5,007 nucleotides of DNA. Origin: Hyphomonadaceae bacterium UBA4763 (GTDB taxonomy: Bacteria; Pseudomonadota; Alphaproteobacteria; Caulobacterales; Aquidulcibacteraceae). Shown here one piece after another: positions 1 to 4,939 of this stretch; the stretch's first letter is position 1; each line of letters starts with the position of its first letter. Position numbers and translations under genes: made by a program. Under the pieces are notes generated by a model. That model saw only the letters and a program-made list of their open reading frames with translations, ran no database searches and was not told the DNA's origin. The stretch spans positions 45,125 through 50,131 of the forward strand of contig DHHV01000111.1 in NCBI GenBank assembly GCA_002403455.1, written 5' to 3'.

Positions 1-215
1 AAATCATGGCGGTCGAGAATGCCGGCCTCTTCGAACATCCGCACCGTGCGATAGACCGTTGCGATGGAAATCCCGTCATCGACGGCCGAGGCGCGGCGAT
101 AGAGCTCTTCGACATCGGGATGGTCTTTCGACATCGACAGCACGCGCGCGATGACCCGACGTTGGTCGGTCATCCGCATGCCCTTCTCGACGCAGAGTTT
201 TTCAATGCGATCCAT
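1..215 (-). CDS. fur: Fur/Mur-family metal-responsive transcriptional repressor, N-terminal part (cut by window edge)
   Basis: Fur-family proteins are dimeric metal-sensing regulators that repress metal uptake genes; in many Rhizobiales the rimI-linked member responds to manganese (Mur) rather than iron. The visible 71 residues are the N-terminal winged-helix DNA-binding domain. It contains MRMTDQRRVIARVL (about residues 13-26), HPDVEELYRRA (32-42) and the recognition-helix signature ISIATVYRTV (49-58), followed by EEAGIL. The Irr-type N-terminus is not seen, so I prefer Fur/Mur over Irr. The ATG at 215 is the first start after an in-frame TAA about 36 bases upstream, and a GAGG lies 5 bases before it. 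The gene continues off the left edge, so the metal-binding C-terminal domain cannot be inspected. It lies 64 bp downstream of rimI on the same strand. Fur family: near certain. Fur versus Mur: not decidable here. Confidence 0.92.
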   Translation of the reverse strand, partial: MDRIEKLCVEKGMRMTDQRRVIARVLSMSKDHPDVEELYRRASAVDDGISIATVYRTVRMFEEAGILDRHD

Positions 216-279
216 GCGATCCTCGTCGGCCCCTTGGTGAAGGGACTCCTTTTACAATCATCCCGGGTATTTAGCACAC

Positions 280-756
280 TCAGCCGCCTTGAAAACCCGC
301 TGGCGACAAATCGCGCCGCAGGACGAGGGCGTTGGCCGCGCCTTCGGGGCGTGGATAATAGCCTTTGCGCAAGCCGACTTGAGCAAAGCCGCTCACCTCA
401 TAGAGCGCACGGGCGGCGTCATTGGCCTCGGCCACCTCCAGGAATAAAGCGCGGACGTCCGATTGCGCGCAATGGCGGGCCGCCTCGGCGAGTAGGGCCG
501 CGCCAATGCCGATCCGGCGATGTTTCGGGGCGACCGCCAGCGTGACGATCTCGGCTTCGTCCAGCGTCACCGCCAGCAGGATAAAGCCCAGCAACGCCCC
601 CTCACGCCAAGCGCCCCAGCCGATCCCGGCCGGCGGCGCCGACAGGCGAACGATTTCTTCAACGCTCCACGATGCGGCAAACGCCGCCCGATGCACCAGC
701 GCCGCTGGCGCGGCATGCGCTTCCCGCAAAGCCTCGATGTGGAACGAAGGCGGCAT
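280..756 (-). CDS. rimI: Ribosomal protein S18-alanine N-acetyltransferase RimI (GNAT family)
   Basis: RimI transfers acetyl from acetyl-CoA to the N-terminal alanine of ribosomal protein S18 in the cytoplasm. The 158-residue product is one GNAT domain of usual RimI length. The acetyl-CoA loop is VAPKHRRIGIG (about 75-85), fitting the R/Q-x-x-G-x-G/A motif. LEV with Glu107 and LYE with Tyr119 sit 12 residues apart, as do the catalytic Glu and Tyr of enterobacterial RimI. SGFAQVGLRKGYYPRPEGA (122-140) is the RimI-typical C-terminal segment. The ATG at 756 is the only possible start, because an in-frame TAG lies four codons upstream; no Shine-Dalgarno is evident. In related bacteria tsaB usually sits immediately upstream of rimI, but I cannot recognise any tsaB sequence here. 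The next gene downstream is the Fur-family regulator. Confidence 0.93.
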   Translation of the reverse strand: MPPSFHIEALREAHAAPAALVHRAAFAASWSVEEIVRLSAPPAGIGWGAWREGALLGFILLAVTLDEAEIVTLAVAPKHRRIGIGAALLAEAARHCAQSDVRALFLEVAEANDAARALYEVSGFAQVGLRKGYYPRPEGAANALVLRRDLSPAGFQGG

Positions 757-1062
757 GACTAAGGGAACCTAGATCAAACCCGCCGCAAGGGGAGGGGCCG
801 AAACCGACGCCGCAGCCGCAATTGGCATAAATCTGAGCGACAAAAGTTGTAAGCCTACTTTCGCCGCAGGGCAGGCTGGCTTTTCCCAGCCAAAAGGCAT
901 TGCTTTCTCAAAAAGCGGGCAAAACGGCTCAACACTTACCCCCCAAAAACGCCTGGCCGGAATAGACTTGAAGCCGCCATATCGACACTTCGCAACCGAA
1001 CTATCCGTCCGATATGTCCACGCGATATGTTGCAGCGATCCATCAAATCCGCAATACGGCGC

Positions 1063-1135
1063 CTAGTGTGCCGATTCTTAAATTCGCTCATAATGTGCCA
1101 CAATTGTAGGGCGAATTTAGGAATCGCCACACTTG
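1063..1135 (-). mobile_element. MITE-like palindromic element, copy A (inverted relative to copy B)
   Basis: This 73-bp element has imperfect terminal inverted repeats of about 26 bases: CTAGTGTGCCGATTCTTAAA begins the left arm, and the right arm ends at CCACACTTG. Its reverse complement aligns along its whole length with the element at 4850-4925, including the non-palindromic centre (CAATTGTGGC here, TAATTGTGGC there), so the two are copies of one element in opposite orientation. It encodes no protein. The left tip keeps CTAG, while the right tip reads CTTG and looks decayed. TA- or CTAG-bounded palindromes of this size fit non-autonomous derivatives of IS630/Tc1-type elements, which duplicate a TA target; that family assignment is inference. 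Confidence 0.8.
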
Positions 1136-1138
1136 TGG

Positions 1139-1207
1139 AGCGGACCAATCATTCGCGCGCCGATCTGGACCAAGTATGAAAGCGAGTGGTTGGTCCAAAA
1201 GTCCGCT
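1139..1207. repeat. Nested inverted repeats (AGCGGAC/GTCCGCT and TGGACCAA/TTGGTCCA)
   Basis: AGCGGAC at 1139-1145 is the exact reverse complement of GTCCGCT at 1201-1207. Inside it, TGGACCAA at 1166-1173 is the exact reverse complement of TTGGTCCA at 1190-1197. A further GGACCAA occurs at 1142-1148. The arrangement starts directly beside element A. It could be a regulatory stem upstream of the permease or the scar of another small element; no T-run follows it, so it is not a classical terminator. Confidence 0.45.
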
Positions 1208-1232
1208 AGAAGCAAGAGTTTATCGTGATTCT

Positions 1233-1282
1233 ACATTTGCTGACATTGGCGCCACAGGGTTGCCGCAACGGGAAGCAAATGT
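1233..1282. repeat. Inverted repeat ACATTTGC/GCAAATGT enclosing two small palindromes
   Basis: ACATTTGC at 1233-1240 and GCAAATGT at 1275-1282 are exact reverse complements. Between them lie the perfect palindrome TGGCGCCA (1247-1254) and GTTGCCGCAAC (1259-1269). The element sits 70-120 bases upstream of the permease start and could fold in DNA or RNA. No known riboswitch or operator is recognised. Confidence 0.35.
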
Positions 1283-1312
1283 CAGGAACGAACCACTAGG
1301 ATCATTTTTTGG

Positions 1313-1328
1313 CCGCCGTTTGCGGCGG
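1313..1328 (+). other. GC-rich hairpin in the permease leader
   Basis: CCGCCG and CGGCGG form a perfect 6-bp stem with a TTTG loop, extendable by wobble pairing. It ends 23 bases before the permease ATG. A run of six T precedes it rather than follows it, so it is not a plus-strand intrinsic terminator. It could affect translation initiation of the permease mRNA if transcribed. Confidence 0.4.
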
Positions 1329-1351
1329 TCGCGCTTTAGCCGAGTAAGAAG

Positions 1352-2158
1352 ATGTACAGTCATAATCAGGCGTCAGTCGCGCAATTATTGTCCGATTTTG
1401 CAAGCGTATTTCGCATGTTCAATACGTGGATTGCGTTATCTTTCCAAGATGTTTATATGCGTTACAGAAGGTCCGTTATCGGGCCATTTTGGATCAGCAT
1501 TAGTCAAGGCATAACAATATTTGCTGCCGCGATTTTGTACAGTCAAATATTCAAAATACCGTTCAAGGAATTTCTGAGCTACGTAGCAGTGGGGGTGTTG
1601 GCCTGGAACGCCCTCGCTCAATTAATCATTGATTCATCTAATCATATCATCGAATCTGAGGGGCTAATTAAATCATTGCCAATCCGAATTCCGGTTCTCG
1701 CGGCGCGGTTAGCTTTTCGCAATTTCATTATTATCATTCATAATGTGTTGTTTTTCGCTATCATCTTAGTGTTTTTCGGAGTCAAGTTTTCCTACGTAAG
1801 TATCTGGGCGTTGGCGGCAATTCCTGCCTACCTTATACTTGGATTCTTTATCGCAATTGCTATTGGTCCAATTTCGGCTCGTTACCGGGATTTGGCCTTG
1901 ATCATCCAAAACGCGATTCAATTTGCCTTCTTTCTAACTCCGATTTTGTGGCGAGCAGACCAATTGCCAGAGCGCGCTATATTTGTTCACGCGAACCCTT
2001 TTTATCATGCCATCGAGATCGCCCGGGCCCCGCTCTTGGACGGGCGATTGCCAAGTGTTGAGAATTGGTCCGTGTTCGGCCTTTGTGTGGCAATCGCCGT
2101 CGTCGGCGCCATCATTTCATTAGCGACGACCCGCGGTCGTGTCTATTTTTGGGTGTAG
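1352..2158 (+). CDS. ABC-2 type permease, polysaccharide/O-antigen/teichoic acid export family (Wzm/KpsM/TagG-like)
   Basis: The 268-residue inner-membrane protein matches the usual length and layout of permeases that export polysaccharides or lipid-linked glycans together with an ATPase of the Wzt/KpsT type. RYRRSVIGPFW (38-47) is the conserved cytoplasmic entry before helix 1. Helices follow at about 50-67, 75-93, 122-142, 151-172, 186-199 and 241-258. SARYRDLALI (176-185), FLTPILW (194-200) and NPFYHAIEIARAPLL (215-229) are family signatures, and the protein ends in RGRVYFWV, as these permeases often do. The ATG at 1352 is the first start after an in-frame TAG at 1337, with only a weak GAG/AAGAAG ribosome site. 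The gene looks more AT-rich than rimI, suggesting horizontal acquisition, as is common for surface-glycan genes. No ATPase, glycosyltransferase or other glycan gene lies within the window, so its partner and substrate are unknown. Confidence 0.9.
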   Translation: MYSHNQASVAQLLSDFASVFRMFNTWIALSFQDVYMRYRRSVIGPFWISISQGITIFAAAILYSQIFKIPFKEFLSYVAVGVLAWNALAQLIIDSSNHIIESEGLIKSLPIRIPVLAARLAFRNFIIIIHNVLFFAIILVFFGVKFSYVSIWALAAIPAYLILGFFIAIAIGPISARYRDLALIIQNAIQFAFFLTPILWRADQLPERAIFVHANPFYHAIEIARAPLLDGRLPSVENWSVFGLCVAIAVVGAIISLATTRGRVYFWV

Positions 2159-2306
2159 CGCCCTGATTTGCGGCAGCGTTTCGCAGCTCGCTTTCCGAGG
2201 CCCGCCGGGATCAAATGCTTAGATGGTCGAGAGGCCGTGGACGCCGTCCTGGCCAGCAGGCTCCCGGTTTGGCTGGCTTAAAAACGATTCAAAGCACGAC
2301 GTTCCA
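2159..2306. other. Intergenic region between convergent transcripts, with an imperfect hairpin
   Basis: The permease (plus) and the four-gene operon (minus) end facing each other across 148 bases. A hairpin with one bulge lies at 2233-2254: GGCCG, a bulged T, then GGAC, loop GCC, GTCC and TGGCC. A second weak stem, GCCAGC/GCTGGC, follows at about 2252-2278. Neither is followed by a T-run on the appropriate strand, so termination here is possible but not demonstrated. No gene is supported. Confidence 0.35.
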
Positions 2307-2585
2307 TCATGAATGAAGATAGCCGCGCAATCGATTGAGCGCAATTCGATCCAACCCATCGCTTCGGGCGTCACCCCAATAGGCAGAGATCACGTCGAGA
2401 ACGCAGACCGCTTCCTCGTTCGACTTCGGGGCTTGATTGAGAATGAAGGCCTCCACGCGGTCAATATTGATAAAGTCATCGGGCGCGCGCCAATGTTCTT
2501 TCCAATATTCATACGCGTGGAGGATTGAAGTCCAGGACATAACGTCTGCTTCCAAATCTTGATGTTTGTTAGGAGTTTTTTGCAT
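2307..2585 (-). CDS. Small uncharacterised protein ending in an RSDGLD...ALNRLRGYL segment
   Basis: Last gene of the minus-strand operon; function unknown. From the ATG at 2585 it has 92 residues and overlaps the end of the membrane-protein gene by 17 bases; a GTG at 2606 would add seven residues and give a 38-base overlap. Neither start has a clear ribosome site, so translation is probably coupled to the upstream gene. The protein is soluble and Trp/Tyr-rich at first (SWTSILHAYEYWKEHW). It ends in a helical segment, EEAVCVLDVISAYWGDARSDGLDRIALNRLR. I have the impression that small alphaproteobacterial hypotheticals with an RSDG(L/A)D...AL..(V/L)R..L tail recur, but I cannot name a family. 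There is no signal peptide or cysteine motif. It could be a regulatory partner of the membrane-tethered HTH protein; this rests only on position. Confidence 0.72.
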   Translation of the reverse strand: MQKTPNKHQDLEADVMSWTSILHAYEYWKEHWRAPDDFINIDRVEAFILNQAPKSNEEAVCVLDVISAYWGDARSDGLDRIALNRLRGYLHS

Positions 2586-2994
2586 AGCTTGCCCAGCGGC
2601 ATTCACCTATTGCGAAGATGCAGATGATGATCAGCAATTCCCACAATATTAATCGCAGAGTTACGGCGGACCAAATTCCTGATTGTGGAAGTACCACCGG
2701 CGCGAGATGTGTCGAGAACACCACAAGTTGCAAACTGGTCGCGCCGATAAGCCACCACCGGGTATACCAGAGTGATAATGCAACCAAGGCAATCAATACA
2801 AAGCCAGACCCTGTTGCCAAAATGAAAGGCCCCTCTCGCGACAGATATGGAGCTGAAAGCATTAAGGTGGACAACAACAGCGCTGTAATTCTCTCTGGCG
2901 ATTTTCCAAATGCAATCATAACCAAAAAAGCAGATATGCTTGCAAATGTGGAAATTGTTTGTATTGGGGTGAGTGTAAGAATAAGATCAAGCAA
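2569..2994 (-). CDS. Small integral membrane protein, about five helices, function unknown
   Basis: The 141-residue product is almost entirely hydrophobic, with likely helices at about 3-28, 36-50, 56-77, 80-101 and 107-130. The sequence RWWLIGATSLQLVVFSTHLAPVV (79-101) stands out, with two Trp, an internal Gln-Leu and a Thr-His-Leu inside a membrane helix. It resembles an uncharacterised alphaproteobacterial membrane family that I recall having an RWW...QL...THLA pattern, but I cannot name it. The start is TTG at 2994: no other start exists between it and an in-frame TAG upstream, and the first ATG (codon 26) would remove helix 1. The TTG overlaps the stop of the preceding gene by 8 bases, which implies translational coupling. 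The gene looks AT-richer than the regulator gene that heads the operon. No transport or catalytic motif is seen. Confidence 0.78.
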   Translation of the reverse strand: MLDLILTLTPIQTISTFASISAFLVMIAFGKSPERITALLLSTLMLSAPYLSREGPFILATGSGFVLIALVALSLWYTRWWLIGATSLQLVVFSTHLAPVVLPQSGIWSAVTLRLILWELLIIICIFAIGECRWASYAKNS

Positions 2995-3319
2995 GTTTTT
3001 GATCCGAAGCGACTGCTACAGGATAAACTTTTTCAACCAGCGGCCCATCCATGCGCCATTGAACCGCAAGATCGTCGGCGACCTTCGCCAAATCCGCGTG
3101 GCCGTGAGCAATTGACCCGCGCGCTTGCGTCATTGCATTCAGGCCGCGCACCATGTTCTCGAGAGCCCCTTGACCGACTTCCGCCGCTAGGTTGCCCTCT
3201 TTTCGCGCCTCGATCATGACGGTGATCAACGCGGTAGCTTCAAGAATAGACTGGTCGATTGCAGCTTCGGTTTGTTGGATCTTGCGCGCAAGACGCGCGG
3301 CGGAACGAATTTGTTTCAT
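2987..3319 (-). CDS. Small helical cytoplasmic protein, uncharacterised
   Basis: Second gene of the operon, 110 residues, function unknown. The sequence is predicted to be mostly alpha-helical with amphipathic, coiled-coil-like stretches: RSAARLARKIQQTEAAIDQS (5-24), LEATALITVMIEARKEGNL, AAEVGQGALENMVRGLNAM and ARGSIAHGHADLAKV. It lacks a signal peptide, membrane segment, cysteine or recognisable catalytic motif. The ATG at 3319 has GAGG six bases upstream. It begins 30 bp after the stop of the LuxR-type gene, and its own stop is overlapped by the TTG start of the membrane-protein gene, so all three probably share one mRNA. The AR/AVGQ-like/RG...AH spacing recalls small hypotheticals found beside LuxR-HTH genes in other alphaproteobacteria, from memory only. 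An oligomeric adaptor role is possible but not shown. Confidence 0.8.
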   Translation of the reverse strand: MKQIRSAARLARKIQQTEAAIDQSILEATALITVMIEARKEGNLAAEVGQGALENMVRGLNAMTQARGSIAHGHADLAKVADDLAVQWRMDGPLVEKVYPVAVASDQKLA

Positions 3320-3349
3320 GACGTGCCTCGTTTCAGTTCAACAGAGTCG

Positions 3350-3796
3350 TCAGCGCGCTTTGCGTGGGGCAAATTCAGCGACCCGATCAGTCGAGACGCT
3401 CATAATGACCGTTACCCCGGCAAACACGAAGGCGACGCTGGACGCCACCGCGAGAATGAGGACAAGCCTCATCACCCGCGAGGGCGGCGGCGGCAGCGCG
3501 GCAAAAGCTTTTGCCAAACCCCATCCGCCAGCGGCGCTTCGTTGCGCTGACGCGACCGAGGAAGGCCCGTCCGGCGCGTCAAAGCCAATCGGTAAAGGAT
3601 ACTCAGGGTAGAGATTGCTCAATCTGGCGGCGGCGCGGATGCGATCATGCACACCCAGTTTGGCGTAGGCGCGCGACAAATGGTTGCTGACCGTTCGCGG
3701 TGACAAATCAAGACGTTGCGCAATCTCGGCGTCGCTCAGCCGCCGGCCAGCGAGAAATAGGCAGTCGATTTCTTTCGGCGTTAGTCGAACCGACAT
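3350..3796 (-). CDS. LuxR/GerE-type HTH regulator with a C-terminal transmembrane anchor
   Basis: First gene of the minus-strand operon, 148 residues. Residues 4-62 form a LuxR-type tetrahelical HTH: LTPKEIDCLFLAGRRLSDAE, then IAQRLDLSPRTVSNHLSRAYAKLGVHDRIRAA, with SPRTVSNHLSRAYAKL as the recognition region. No receiver, autoinducer-binding or PAS domain precedes it. After a Pro/Ser/Ala-rich linker comes one hydrophobic helix, VMRLVLILAVASSVAFVFAG (about 109-128), and a short tail with Arg/Lys residues, so the DNA-binding domain should be tethered to the inner membrane from the cytoplasmic side. I chose the ATG at 3796 because GGAG lies eight bases upstream and the HTH starts just after it; a GTG at 3850 in the same frame adds 18 Arg/Thr-rich residues but has no ribosome site. 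How its activity is controlled is unknown; the membrane protein downstream is the obvious candidate partner. Confidence 0.85.
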   Translation of the reverse strand: MSVRLTPKEIDCLFLAGRRLSDAEIAQRLDLSPRTVSNHLSRAYAKLGVHDRIRAAARLSNLYPEYPLPIGFDAPDGPSSVASAQRSAAGGWGLAKAFAALPPPPSRVMRLVLILAVASSVAFVFAGVTVIMSVSTDRVAEFAPRKAR

Positions 3797-3909
3797 GTCG
3801 CTGTCTCCGAACGTGGTTGTGGGACGTCGCGGCCGCTTCGTTGAGGTCACGCCCGTGAAAGAGCATGGGAAGGATCGATATCGCGCGCCATCGCCGCCAC
3901 CGCCTGAGG

Positions 3910-3936
3910 ATTATTGTCGACTTCGACAGATTGCAA
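3910..3936 (-). promoter_or_regulatory. Candidate promoter of the luxR-type operon with a palindrome in the spacer
   Basis: Read on the minus strand, TTGCAA (3936-3931) resembles a -35 box and AATAAT (3915-3910) a -10 box at 15-bp spacing; TAATCC gives 17 bp but a poorer match. The spacer is filled by TGTCGA-AG-TCGACA (3928-3915), a perfect inverted repeat with 6-base arms, placed as a repressor or activator operator would be. The 5' leader to the ATG at 3796 would be about 105 bases. It also lies about 150 bases upstream of the divergent exported-protein gene. Boxes are degenerate, so this is only a candidate. Confidence 0.3.
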
Positions 3937-3977
3937 CTAGCGGGCGAACGTCGTTTTCGTATGTAAATCGCTTGACT

Positions 3978-4012
3978 TATGGCCATTCGTCGAGACGCGT
4001 AGGATATGGCCA
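3978..4012. repeat. Direct repeat TATGGCCA, two copies 27 bp apart
   Basis: Identical octamers TATGGCCA occupy 3978-3985 and 4005-4012, in the divergent promoter region 60-95 bases upstream of the exported-protein start. Each contains the palindrome TGGCCA. Start-to-start spacing is 27 bp, about two and a half helical turns. They may be binding sites for a regulator, but chance is possible in a short repeat. Confidence 0.3.
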
Positions 4013-4073
4013 GTGTCGCCGACTTATCAGCTGTCATGCCTCCGCTCAAACTTTAGTCATGAGAGATGCGCCC

Positions 4074-4634
4074 ATGGGATGTAAACGCCAAACGGGTTTT
4101 ATCGGCCATAAATCACTGTTTTCGCATACATTTTTCATTATTTTTCTTGCTGCTTGCACGGGGCTCGACCCTTCTCTCGCCCAGACAAATTCTTTGCTGG
4201 ACGCGTGGCGCGCCTATTGCGACGGTTTGCCGAGCGAGTCGTTGCGCCGAGATTGCCTTGACGCGGCCGCCCAGGCGGAGAACAAATCACCTCCCCGGTC
4301 AGGCGCCGCGTCACCGCTACCTTCCGTCTCGCCGGAGCAGGCGTTTGGTGCAGAAGACCTCGACATCGACGGTAAAACGAAAATCGGTCTAGCGCCGCCC
4401 AAAAATGAGCGTCTTGATCAAGTGGAAGGCGAGGTCATAGGCCTACGCGTCATTGGACCCGGTCGCCTGGAATTTGTGCTCGACAATGGCCAGACGTGGC
4501 GCCAACAGGAGCCCGTAAATTTGCTGGCGCCGGCTCCACCATTCAATGTCAGGATCCAAAAAGGCGCGCTCGGTAATTATCGATTGACGGTCGTGAGAAC
4601 AAAACGCACAGCATCAGTCACGCGGGTCGAATAG
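4074..4634 (+). CDS. Exported (possibly lipo-) protein with a C-terminal beta-rich module, uncharacterised
   Basis: A 186-residue protein. A basic N-terminus is followed by a hydrophobic core (SLFSHTFFIIFLAAC, 14-28). LAAC fits a lipobox with Cys28, but SLA-Q at 34-37 would also suit signal peptidase I, so lipoprotein versus periplasmic is open. Then come RAYCDGLPSESLRRDCLDAA (46-65) with two cysteines, a Pro/Ser linker and EQAFGAEDL. The C-terminal domain (about 114-186) contains VEGEVIGLRVIGPGRLEFVL, DNGQTWRQ (138-145), GALGNYRL and VTRVE. I recall similar alphaproteobacterial hypotheticals with a Cys-containing N-terminal motif and a DNGQ-W-Q plus G-x-Y-x-L C-terminus, but no established function. 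The ATG at 4074 is preferred because GAGAGA lies eight bases upstream; an in-frame ATG at 4059 has no ribosome site. It is transcribed divergently from the luxR-type operon across 277 bases, so shared regulation is plausible. Confidence 0.82.
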   Translation: MGCKRQTGFIGHKSLFSHTFFIIFLAACTGLDPSLAQTNSLLDAWRAYCDGLPSESLRRDCLDAAAQAENKSPPRSGAASPLPSVSPEQAFGAEDLDIDGKTKIGLAPPKNERLDQVEGEVIGLRVIGPGRLEFVLDNGQTWRQQEPVNLLAPAPPFNVRIQKGALGNYRLTVVRTKRTASVTRVE

Positions 4635-4673
4635 GTCGCTGGGCTAAATGGTGCTGGATCTTTCGCCCCGGTG

Positions 4674-4850
4674 CTAGGATGAGCGATCAGGCGCCGGCAA
4701 ACGGATCGTCACGCCGCGGCCGCCAAAGCCATGCACGCTGTCGCGAGCGCGGATGGTGAGCTCGGTCACGCCGGCCGGCGGGCGAAAATTCTCCAGCGCG
4801 CGGGTAAAGGGCTGTTCCTCGACATGGGGGTGGGCTAGTTCGCGGACGCC
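4674..4850 (-). pseudogene. 5'-truncated gene remnant ending at element B
   Basis: The minus-strand frame from the edge of element B to the TAG at 4674-4676 has coding character: GC-rich third positions, and HPHVEEQPFTRALENF followed by RPPAGVTELTIRARDSVHGF and a final VTIRLP. This looks like the C-terminal 50-60 residues of a real protein, perhaps a secreted beta-rich one, which I cannot identify. The frame enters element B and could start there at a GTG (4922), but an in-frame TGA lies at 4929-4931. Joining the flanks at the element's TA would keep that TGA in frame, so loss of B alone would not restore a longer gene. It converges with the exported-protein gene, 39 bases apart. Confidence 0.55.
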
Positions 4851-4925
4851 TAGTGTGGCGATTCTTAAATTCGCCCGATAATTGTGGCGCGCTCTGAGCG
4901 AATTTAAGAACCAAAGCCACACTAG
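4850..4925 (+). mobile_element. MITE-like palindromic element, copy B
   Basis: The 76-bp element is bounded by CTAG at both ends, with perfect tips CTAGTGTGGC and GCCACACTAG. The arms continue, with a small mismatch near the outer part, into TTCTTAAATTCGC and GCGAATTTAAGAA around a centre containing ATAATTGTGGC. It aligns end to end with the reverse complement of element A at 1063-1135. It carries no gene. TA at each tip (4851-4852 and 4923-4924) fits a TA target duplication of the IS630/Tc1 type; this is inference, as no transposase is present. Confidence 0.85.
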
Positions 4926-4939
4926 AAATCAATGAGTTA

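Larger units (their letters stand above)
757..1351. other. Gene-poor region between rimI and the permease, holding a MITE and small inverted repeats
   Basis: About 600 bases without a convincing gene. A minus-strand open frame runs from the edge of element A (about 1062) to the TAG at 769-771, but it has no start near its head and resembles nothing I know. A 70-codon minus-strand frame (936-1148) begins inside element A and shows no recognisable domain. The rest holds element A, nested inverted repeats around 1139-1282 and a compact hairpin just before the permease start. Base composition is lower in GC than in rimI. The region probably marks the junction between the conserved rimI locus and accessory DNA. 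Confidence 0.6.

Noticed and set aside
6..772. Long plus-strand frames opposite fur and rimI
   Set aside because: They are antisense shadows of two well-supported genes in GC-rich DNA and have no protein motifs.
769..1062. Minus-strand open frame ending four codons before rimI as a possible tsaB C-terminus
   Set aside because: It has no TsaB-like motifs and no start codon near its head, and the frame is closed by TAG in element A. Treated as non-coding.
936..1148. Minus-strand 70-codon frame with a faint HTH-like or recombinase-tail look (DLMDRCNISRGHIGRIVRL)
   Set aside because: It starts inside element A, codon use is mixed, and the resemblance is too weak to support a domain call.
1305..1328. 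Hairpin with T6 as an intrinsic terminator
   Set aside because: The T-run precedes the stem on the plus strand, and on the minus strand the stem is followed by A residues, so it fits neither direction.
1176..1514. Plus-strand frame overlapping the permease start
   Set aside because: It is Arg/Ser-rich with no recognisable domain, and it runs into the clearly real permease in another frame.
3972..4005. TTGACT...TAGGAT as a plus-strand promoter for the exported protein
   Set aside because: The spacing is 22 bases, too long for a normal sigma-70-type promoter, and no better -10 lies at 16-18 bases.
3684..4073. N-terminal extension of the exported protein's frame
   Set aside because: It lies antisense to the luxR-type gene and would place the signal peptide internally; the ATG at 4074 has a ribosome site.
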